A DNA stretch of 14,720 nt from Saccoglossus kowalevskii (Eukaryota > Hemichordata > Enteropneusta > Harrimaniidae). Position 1 is the stretch's first letter; the number at the start of each line of letters is the position of its first letter. Shown piece after piece: positions 8,688-14,720 of the stretch. The stretch spans positions 3,145 to 17,864 of the forward strand of contig NW_003107137.1 of the NCBI RefSeq assembly GCF_000003605.2, in the 5' to 3' direction. The translations under genes were made by a program, and so were the position numbers. Under the pieces are notes generated by a model that had not been told where the DNA came from, did no database searches, and saw only the letters and a program-made list of their open reading frames with translations.

Positions 8688-9983
8688 CGCAGCTCGAAAT
8701 CGGTCAATATGTTTCTGTTTCTGTCAATCTCGATAACGTTGTCATATTCAACATGAATCAAAACGGACACAGTCTCAGTCAATGCTTATCTGAACTGAAT
8801 CTCAAGACCAATCTTTCCTTCTTGTATCAAATTGAGGTGATAATCGCTCGGTCAAATGCGAAGATTGTGTACCCTTCGGGATATTCGTCTCGAGTGATGC
8901 CGTTGCCTTGGTCTTGACCCATTTTATTTGTACCAGTAAATATAGTGTAATAAGCCATGATGCAACTTCTGCCACCAGCCGCCGTGAAGTCCGTCTTCAA
9001 TGGCTTTGCGGGAACTTTCTCGCCTCTAACATTGAGGACAAGTGATGTGATACCGTAATTCTGGAAGTTGAATGGATTGGTTTCGTAGGATCCGTTGAAA
9101 GACGTATTAGAAACCAGACACGGGATGATCCTTTGGGGCAACTGACTGAGGAATATCAAATCTTTGTTTAATGACATTGTATCAGCCGGGATGGAAGCGA
9201 TTTTCATAATGCATCGATGGATGGGGTATTTTGCAGTACCATGTTTCAATGCTTCGATGTGTCCCAGTTGTATGCTGGGGCTCAACTTGACTTTTCTCAT
9301 CAGGAGAGTAGCGTTGGTGATGACTACTTTGAATGCGGGGTTTTCGGTTGAACTGATCAAGCAGAACTGATTTTTAGTTCGATGTAATTTCAGTCTAACT
9401 TCCACCCCATTGAGTAAATACTTTGGTTGAAAAAGTATGTCTCCGTGTATTTGTCCGATCATGTCAACCGTCTTACTCAGCGATGTAAACGTGTATCGAC
9501 AATTGAGTCCCATGTTAGCGTTACCATCATCGGCTTTCGGGTTTGCGACATTCATTTTTCCAGCAGTGTCCTTCTCAAATATTGCTGCACCAATCTGCAT
9601 TGATTTGCCGTCCCCTCCATAATTCGATAGCGTTTCAATCATGGCTCTGTAATAATAGGTGGGAGATGCGTCCGAAATCTGTTTTCTATTTAGGTACACT
9701 TCGATTTGATTGAAGAGGGAATGCAACCAAAAGTTTGAAGGCCCTACAGTGGCGTCCGCAGCCAAATTACTCCCATTGGCATTCGTGATTTTAGCCTCGA
9801 TGTGCAAAAGCATAGAACCAATATTGATGTAGTCACTTCTGGCCGAAGGTATTACGAATTCGATCAGACCATATATTCGTGAGTGGGTTTACCTTTTTTA
9901 TAACTTCTTTTTTCAATACTTTTTTCAATACTCGAATATATCCGGAGATCTTCTCCTCTACTTAGCCTTGGAAGAAATGACAT
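8669..9983 (-). pseudogene. Double-jelly-roll major capsid protein (hexon-like), broken
   Basis: This is the main shell protein of Polinton-like virions. The start chosen is the ATG at 9981-9983 (MSFLPRLS), 26 bases inside the preceding gene. After about 40 codons the frame changes near 9865 and a long open frame follows (to 8827), with LIEFVIPSARSDYINIG, FWLHSLFNQIEVYLN and YYYRAMIETLSNYG, which are signature stretches of this capsid family. Animal genes of this type are, as I recall, often labelled F54H12.2-like. Near 8830 the frame changes again, a TAA sits at 8786-8788, and the tail with DNVIEIDRNRNILTDF ends at a TGA (8669-8671). Total length of roughly 435 codons is normal for the family. 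Confidence 0.88.
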
Positions 9984-10362
9984 GTCTCGTTGTTGTCTTC
10001 TTCCTTTTGATGGTGCGCCCTCGCCCCATTTGATAGGGTCTTCCAAATAAATTGCTCAATACTGAAGAAGTAATTTGACGACCTGCAGTCTTTGCTCTAC
10101 TCGAAGCCACTTTTTTAAAGTTTTTCCCTTGTACAACGTCACCTAGAATACCCAAGCCAGCATCGAGCGCTGGTTTTGCCACTGCTTTCAGACCTTGTGT
10201 TAACAGAGGTTCAGTCGATCTCGCCAATCCAAAAAACATACTTCCGATTCCATATCCGCATTGCAGTCTTGTGCCAGAAAATGCAGATCTTCGTCCAATC
10301 TGATTCATGTAGTAATTTCTATAAACCCCCACGTGAGGAGTGTAAGGTCGATGTCTGTTCAT
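9958..10362 (-). CDS. Small basic Gly/Arg/Lys-rich putative virion protein
   Basis: 134 codons, uninterrupted from ATG (10360-10362) to stop, the only complete frame in the element. The protein is basic at both ends. Its middle has RLQCGYGIGSMFFGLA and a segment of small residues (LKAVAKPALDAGLGILGDV), and it closes with a Lys/Arg run (RGRTIKRKKTTTR). Proteins of this look sit between the penton-like and major capsid genes in Polinton-like elements and have been compared with adenovirus pX or pVI-type minor proteins; binding DNA or lining the capsid is an inference. It starts 10 bases after the penton-like gene and overlaps the capsid start by 26 bases. Confidence 0.7.
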   Translation of the reverse strand: MNRHRPYTPHVGVYRNYYMNQIGRRSAFSGTRLQCGYGIGSMFFGLARSTEPLLTQGLKAVAKPALDAGLGILGDVVQGKNFKKVASSRAKTAGRQITSSVLSNLFGRPYQMGRGRTIKRKKTTTRHVISSKAK

Positions 10363-10372
10363 TTTTTTGTCT

Positions 10373-11011
10373 TCACATTAGCGAAGGATGAGCTTTGCGA
10401 AAACGCAGCGTCACGATCACACGCCCACGTTGAAATGGCAACTTCTCCCCCGTATCAGACTTTATATCAATCTCCACAGTCTCGAATGTTGACGTTCGAA
10501 TCGGAAGAAAGTATGGTTTGTCGTAAGTGTGATTGATGCTATCTCCGTGGGTTCCTTCAACATTGACTATTCTCAAGAGAGGTACGGAAACGTCACCGAC
10601 CATCTTAACAGTTCGGCCAATCCACCCATCAAGATTACACAAGCTTCTTCTTCGACCACTATGGTCACTCTCCTAGACCTCGAATTATATGTCATCAGTA
10701 TTTCATCTGGCAGACCTTTTTCTCGAATCACGTCTAAAATCATTTCGATCAAGTTGTAGTAGCCCAGATTCAAGTTCAGTTTTCTGTGATCTCTCAGACT
10801 GGGTGAGGCATCGTAAAAGATCCTATTTGTCGCCATGTATGACGTTGTACCATGAATTTGGGGAGTGGATGTTGGCCAATGCTACTTCCCAATTGCCATC
10901 TAACTAAAGCGTTCTTGATAGTTTGACAGTGTATTTTGTCAACATGTTGTTCAGGAACACATCAAGCTAGGCATTACCAGGGAGCGTCAAAAAGAAGTCC
11001 TGCCCCGACAT
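10373..11011 (-). pseudogene. Penton-like minor capsid protein, broken
   Basis: This would form the five-fold vertex of the capsid (single jelly roll). The ATG at 11009-11011 opens with SGQDFFLTLPGNA and, further on, LDGNWEVALANIHSP, the characteristic N-terminus of the family. In-frame TAG codons sit at 10967-10969, 10904-10906 and 10823-10825. Near 10830 the frame changes to one containing LNLGYYNLIEMILDVI. Around 10580-10645 it changes again, with a probable loss of a linker, to the C-terminal part: GDVSVPLLRIVNVEG, HGDSI and FETVEIDIKSDTGEKLPF, ending at a TGA (10373-10375). The gene lies 46 bases after the integrase stop. Confidence 0.82.
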
Positions 11012-11056
11012 GATGATCTTTGAAATGCATCAGGTCATCTTGTGTGTGAAAGGTAT

Positions 11057-11190
11057 TTATAAACGTTCCAAGTCCCTGATCCAAGAATTAAACGAATCGT
11101 CATACCCACCCCACTTAACGAAATATTCCATAAGGCCTTTACGTTTTCTCTTGCGCAGTACTTTCTCCACAACGTACAATGCATCATCGT
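11057..11190 (-). other. Chromodomain at the integrase C-terminus
   Basis: The final open stretch reads YVVEKVLRKRKRKGLMEYF, VKWGGYDDSFNSW and IRDLERL. This is a compact chromodomain with the expected aromatic positions (Tyr of YVVEKV, Trp and Tyr of VKWGGY). In chromoviruses and Polintons such domains are thought to steer integration towards modified histones. The domain itself shows no stop, but is out of frame with the catalytic core because of the A-run change. Confidence 0.85.
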
Positions 11191-12016
11191 CCTTTTTTTC
11201 TGAAGTTCTTCTTCGTAGAAAGTACCTTCCAACATTTCACCATTGTAATCTGAAATTTTGTAAACAGGTGGTTGCGTGTTGAGGCGTCCAACAATCGTGA
11301 ATACCTAATTGGTCCAATTGGACAGTTATCCTTTTTTGAAAACGTGTTTGGTTTTACTGATTCTGACTCAGTCACCGTGTTTATAAATCTTCTTCCTCCC
11401 CTTTTTCTCTGAGCTTAAATCACCATAGGATATGTATCTGACCTTTTTCTGGTTTGCGTAGGGAACAAGTGAGGGTTTGGTATTTATACTTCTGTGATGA
11501 GTATTGTTGTAAGAATGTACCATGTCATCTAATACAGGCAGATACGTCAACGTGTTGTTCTTCATGAAATATCTGAACATTTTTCCCTTGATGGTTCTGT
11601 TGTATCTCTCCACAACGCTGGCTTTAGTCTCATTGCCTGTAGTAAAGAACTTAATGTCTTCGCTCTTGAGGTAGTTTTGAAAAAGTCTGTTGGTGAATTC
11701 CTCTGTCCGTGTGCAAAACGTCGAGGCGACGCCCCTTCTTAAGTATTTTCCAAAATGCCTCGACCAAACTCCCCCCTCTCTTGTCTTTCAGAGGTACGAT
11801 GAAAGCATATTTTGAAAAAACGTTGATACATGTCAATAAGAACTTGTATCTTCTGCTGTATCTGGATATCGAGGAGAGATCGCATAGATCGGCCTCCCAC
11901 TGCTCGTCAACTTTGAAAACCACCACCCTCCTTCTTTTAAAGGACCGTCTAGAGGGTTTTTGCAGAGTATATGTATCCTGTTTACTCAACCACTTCTTTA
12001 CGTCCGACTTGGTTAT
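11057..12016 (-). pseudogene. Polinton rve-family integrase with C-terminal chromodomain, broken
   Basis: This would insert the element into host DNA (DDE strand transfer). From 12016: ITKSDVKKWLSKQDTYTLQ, then the catalytic core with EQWEADLCDL (first Asp at 11888-11890), YKFLLTCINVFSKYAF and LHTDRG (second Asp at 11705-11707). After a small deletion near 11700 the frame changes; VVERYNRT supplies the Glu (11608-11610). The same frame has three stops: TGA 11368-11370, TAA 11326-11328 and TAG 11305-11307, then LEGTFYEEELQ. At a seven-A run (11193-11199) the frame changes into a chromodomain that ends with a TAA at 11057-11059. The usual N-terminal zinc-binding part is not recognisable upstream. 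Confidence 0.88.
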
Positions 12017-12312
12017 CTTTTTTTCTCTCTTTGTTTTATTTTATGGCAGCGTAAAGGGAATTCAACCCCTGTTTCTTCCAGGACTTTGGACATCGTAAAC
12101 AGTTCGTCTAGGATGGTACCTGTCTTCTCATCATTATTTATGGGTGTGGTTATTTCACACATGCAGAGCAGTGATACGTTCGATAACGAAAGCAAGAGAA
12201 CATGATCATCATGACTGACTACACCAAAGTGAGATTGAGGGGATGCGTTATATTTAATAGGTCACCCGAGTGTGTCAAGGATGAATGGGAGTGGAAACCA
12301 CATGGGGTCCAT
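12013..12312 (-). pseudogene. Unassigned ORF with an in-frame TGA, before the integrase core
   Basis: An ATG at 12312 opens MDPMWFPLPFILDTLG, meets a TGA at 12262-12264, and the same frame goes on for 82 codons with PQSHFGVVSHDDHVLLLS and KTGTILDELFTMSKVLEE to a stop at 12013. I do not recognise it. It may be the diverged N-terminal part of the integrase (the recognisable core starts at 12016 in another frame), a separate small gene, or partly chance. The alternating hydrophobic pattern around VVSHDDHVLLLSLSNVSLLC would suit beta strands. Confidence 0.35.
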
Positions 12313-12344
12313 GTCTCTGCGGAACTCTCCCCTTGAGTGTGTTG

Positions 12345-12941
12345 CTATGCATGTAAGACCACCGATCCAACAAGGTCTTGAGGAACATTTGGCATTTTCA
12401 TAACTTCGGCAAATTCTCTCCAACCTGTTGGAGTGAGATTCTTCCGTTTATGTAAGAAATCATTGACTAAATCAATCGCGTGTGTGCCTGGCACAGATTG
12501 TTCGTCAATGATTAATTCATTGTTTTCACCCCAGTTGACCAGTTGGTTCTGTTTAACTTTCTGAAGTAGAAGCTTCGCTTTTCTCTACATGCTCTTGGGA
12601 CCACTTTGTAAGACTTCGGATGTAATTTGATCTGGTACACTGTCTTTGTCGGATTGAGATTCTCGATCGTCTACAGCGACAGCGCTGGGTAATTGCTGCG
12701 TAATGGAGATTGGAATCGGTCCGTTTTTTTTCTCCCGCAACAACAAGTATTTGCGCAGAACTTGTTGGTACACTTTGACTTTTTCGTCTTCAGGCAACTC
12801 TTCCATTTGCGTTGTGTCATTCACGTCTCTATCCAGCAAAGTCAATGATTTCACCACAGGTCTCGTCATTTGAGCATTCTGGTTTTGCATGGTAGATAAT
12901 AGCTCAGCAGGGACTAAAGCCATCTTCTTCACGGATTCCAT
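12345..12941 (-). pseudogene. Conserved Polinton-associated protein of unknown function, one stop
   Basis: The frame runs 198 codons from the ATG at 12939-12941, interrupted only by a TAG at 12585-12587 (codon 119). The first half is acidic and helical (LPEDEKVKVYQQVLRKYLLL). After a polar linker, the part beyond the stop has KAKLLLQKVKQN, IDLVNDFLHKRKNLTPTGW and FAEVMKMPNVPQDLVGS. I recall proteins with this GW-plus-helix ending in other metazoan Polinton-like elements, without known function. The ATG follows the stop codon of the previous gene with no gap (TAG then ATG), suggesting coupled viral-type packing. The exact C-terminus is uncertain: the frame as read ends at 12345. Confidence 0.6.
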
Positions 12942-13276
12942 CTATTTAAGACCGAGTAGGGGTGGGAGTATGCTCGAAATTAAGGGAGCGATTAAGGCGG
13001 TCAGGAAACCCCCTTTCTGAACCAGATTTTTTTTTCTTTTTTCTTGACTGGTGTTTTCTTATTGGACAGTGCTCGGAGATATTTCATGTACAATGCCAAT
13101 TTTCTTCGCTGACTAGGTGATAGCTGGACGTTCCCTTTCAACACATTGAGCGAGCATTCGCACAGACACTGTATCAAGTCACTAGAGGCTCCATCAATTA
13201 TCCCCTTTTGTTGTTTCGAGTTGGCCTTTTGCAATACAGAGAGAAAATCAGCATTCTTTCGCATGCGGGTTGACAT
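12942..13276 (-). pseudogene. Small basic protein with hydrophobic C-terminal tail, frameshifted
   Basis: The start at 13276 gives MSTRMRKNADF, then a helical region with DLIQCLCECSLNVLKGNVQL and SPSQRRKLALYMKYLRAL, then a Lys cluster. At a run of nine A (about 13023-13031) the frame changes: the first frame ends at 13001, while the other continues as LVQKGGFLTALIAPLISS and a Pro/Leu-rich end to a TAG at 12942-12944. A basic helical body plus a hydrophobic tail is a recurring small gene in Polinton-like elements. A structural or DNA-condensing virion role is only a guess. The frame change sits in a homopolymer, so it may be a sequencing error. Confidence 0.6.
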
Positions 13277-13295
13277 GATGAAATGACTGATGGTG

Positions 13296-13742
13296 GAGGT
13301 AACCGTGAGGTTCTTGGGTGGAATCGGTGAATGTCTCCTGAAGAAACTAAATGTTTCCAGGGTTCATTTGCCTAGCCAGAACGTTGACTTGTGATACGTC
13401 CCTTGGAAAAAACAGAAAAATGTAGTGCGTGCTGAGACTGATGGTTCTCGATTGCCTGCCCTCATGAAAGAGAGTTTGCAAAATCAGTATCACGGATAAA
13501 TTTTGATGGTGAGAACCCTTCGTGAAGAACTGGGCGATTTGTTTATCGTAACCCGTTTCTGTCATCAGATCATCTATCACCAACAAGTTTCTTTTAGACG
13601 GGTCAATTATTCTACCAATAACTGGAGGTATCCCTTCGATAAAACGAATTCGAGGCACTGTCTTCATCATTTCCAAATAGGCTGGCTGAAACTCGCCGTA
13701 GCACCAATAGATAACGTCTGGTGGTGTTTCAATCTTGCATCC
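13296..13742 (-). pseudogene. FtsK/A32-like genome-packaging ATPase, 5' end with Walker A lost
   Basis: This family pumps the genome into the capsid. The recognisable part starts at about 13742 with PPDVIYWCYGEFQPAY, followed by IRFIEGIPP, the Walker B box NLLVIDDL (Asp pair at 13569-13574), FTKGSHHQNLSVILILQ and RQMNPGN. An in-frame TAG (13347-13349) is followed by a short continuation to about 13296. No P-loop (GxxxxGKT/S) is present: only about 50 bases separate this fragment from the polymerase stop at 13792, and they hold a 10-base tandem duplication (13762-13781). The 5' end has therefore been deleted, and the usual C-terminal end also appears lost before the next gene at 13276. Confidence 0.8.
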
Positions 13743-13761
13743 ATGACGATATAATAGGACC

Positions 13762-13781
13762 TCGCTCGTTATCGCTCGTTA
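13762..13781 (+). repeat. 10-bp tandem duplication at a deletion scar
   Basis: tcgctcgtta occurs twice in direct succession between the polymerase stop and the surviving ATPase. Because the ATPase 5' end is missing exactly here, the duplication may be filler made when the deletion was repaired. Confidence 0.7.
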
Positions 13782-13791
13782 TGTTTTGTTT

Positions 13792-14720
13792 TTAGAAGCC
13801 GTATGGGAGGGTACAGTAATCATCTTGTATCACCCGTTTGTCATACACTAAACTGTATGTTTTAACTTCTCTATGGAATATTATATCTCCCTTGCGCATT
13901 ATTTTTCAGGGTCTTTAACATGTAGAGGACCGCTTGTTCTCCGAACGAGCCAATTCATGGAGTCAAAATTAATTTCCAGTTGATTTCGGTAATTGAGGGT
14001 GAACCCCCTCACTTTACACACCGTTTGGTTCCCACTTTTGTCCGGTTTGTGTAGTCGGTACACGTAATTCTTCGGTCCTCCCAATACGAAATGTGTGATG
14101 TAATTATCCACGAGTTATTTCTCTCGTCAAATCTCTGAGATAATCACCCGTTGGTGGATCCCATTCTCCAGCTCGCTGGATGTAAATGATAGAATCTGTG
14201 TCAAAGTACAGGACTGTACTACCTAATTTCTCCAGAACACTGTAGAGTTTAAGTCGGGCATAGCTCGTTGTCATGGCAGCCAGTACAACGTTCGTATTGG
14301 ATATTGCTTTGTAATTTAATGTAGTCTTCTTTATCGCAGTGCTGGACAAGAACCATTTTGTCAGAGACAATAAAAAGATCTGTGACATACTTTGTACTAT
14401 CCATCAACATTTCCAACAGTTTGGCGGCCGTTTCTACATACGTGCTCTGTCCAAAGTTTGATCTCTGTCCCGGCTTTCCCCAGAATGAGTTGAGGTTTAG
14501 CTTGGCGAGAGCTCTGAAGCCTGGATTTGGGGTTATCTTGCTTCTGTCCAAGACGATACCTTCTCTTTCACGGTATCTTTGGATGTACATGGTTCGGTCT
14601 TCGTCGGTGCGACACCACTCGGGATAACTGGAAGACTCTTGTTTAATTTTAAGAAACATGTTGATGTACTCAGTGACAACCCTCCTTCTCCAGTCTCAGA
14701 GTTGTAGGTTTGCCGACTCA
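13792..14720 (-). pseudogene. Family B (protein-primed type) DNA polymerase, C-terminal part, broken
   Basis: This is the replicative enzyme of the element; only its C-terminal third is in the window. From the right: MFLKIKQESSSYPEWC, motif B ALAKLNLNSFWGKPGQRSN (Lys...Asn-Ser...Gly), then after a frame change near 14320 NTNVVLAAMTTSYARLKLYS and motif C LYFDTDSIIY (DTDS at 14191-14202, the two metal-binding Asp intact). After a frame change near 14115 follow FVLGGPKNYVYRL and CKVRGFTLNYRNQ. At an A-run near 13905 the frame changes again, to a tail with [14 protein letters not shown] that ends at a TAA (13792-13794). The exonuclease, TPR1 insert and motif A lie outside. Confidence 0.9.

Larger units (their letters stand above)
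8246..14720 (-). mobile_element. Degenerate endogenous Polinton/Maverick (adintovirus-like) element, partial
   Basis: A compact, same-strand array holds the Polinton hallmark set: family B DNA polymerase, rve integrase with chromodomain, packaging ATPase, adenain-like protease, double-jelly-roll major capsid and penton-like minor capsid proteins. Adjacent genes abut or overlap by a few bases, as in a virus genome. Terminal inverted repeats and 6-bp target duplications, which define intact Polintons, are not visible: the polymerase end lies beyond the right edge, and the left end is obscured by repeats A and B. Nearly all genes carry stops, frame changes or deletions, so this is an old inactivated copy. 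Confidence 0.93.

Noticed and set aside
9164-9622. Two plus-strand open frames of 60-70 codons
   Set aside because: They are antisense to the major capsid gene and have no motifs of their own.
12240-12265. ATTAAATATAA on the minus strand as a late viral TATA-like promoter before the integrase
   Set aside because: Such AT strings are common here, and the site lies inside an otherwise open coding frame.

Overview
The window looks like nuclear DNA of an animal, most likely an aquatic invertebrate. A mollusc or similar lophotrochozoan is a guess from the types of element present, not a proof. It is AT-rich, has no bacterial gene organisation, and is made of decayed mobile DNA. Every recognisable gene lies on the minus strand, and almost all are broken by stops or frameshifts.

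Region 1 (1-3782, minus) is a degenerate non-LTR retrotransposon (LINE). It reads right to left. ORF1 has a hydrophobic leader, a 2A-type NPGP motif, a coiled coil and an RNA-binding-like C-terminus. ORF2 has an apurinic-type (EEP) endonuclease, a reverse transcriptase with YADD, and a C-terminal region that runs off the left edge. The combination resembles CR1/L2-group LINEs that carry 2A sequences.

Region 2 (about 3783-8245) has no convincing gene. It holds three families of direct repeats: a ~440-bp repeat R (3928-4387 and 6702-7123), a ~200-bp repeat B (5495-5696 and 7714-7913), and a ~400-bp repeat A (7303-7716 and 7914-8305). They are arranged A-B-A directly beside the protease gene of region 3, and A1 carries a second copy of that gene's 3' end.

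Region 3 (8246-14720, minus, continuing off the right edge) is a degenerate endogenous Polinton/Maverick (adintovirus-like) element. In transcription order it holds protein-primed-type family B DNA polymerase (partial), FtsK/A32-like packaging ATPase (5' end lost), a small basic protein with a hydrophobic tail, a conserved protein of unknown function, an unassigned ORF, an rve-family integrase ending in a chromodomain, a penton-like minor capsid protein, a small basic Gly-rich protein, the double-jelly-roll major capsid protein, and an adenain-like cysteine protease. These would have served replication (polymerase), chromosomal integration (integrase), virion building (capsid proteins, protease) and genome packaging (ATPase). 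Only the 134-codon basic protein keeps an uninterrupted frame from ATG to stop. The element looks like a fossil, not an active virus or transposon, although several frameshifts lie in A-runs and could be consensus errors.
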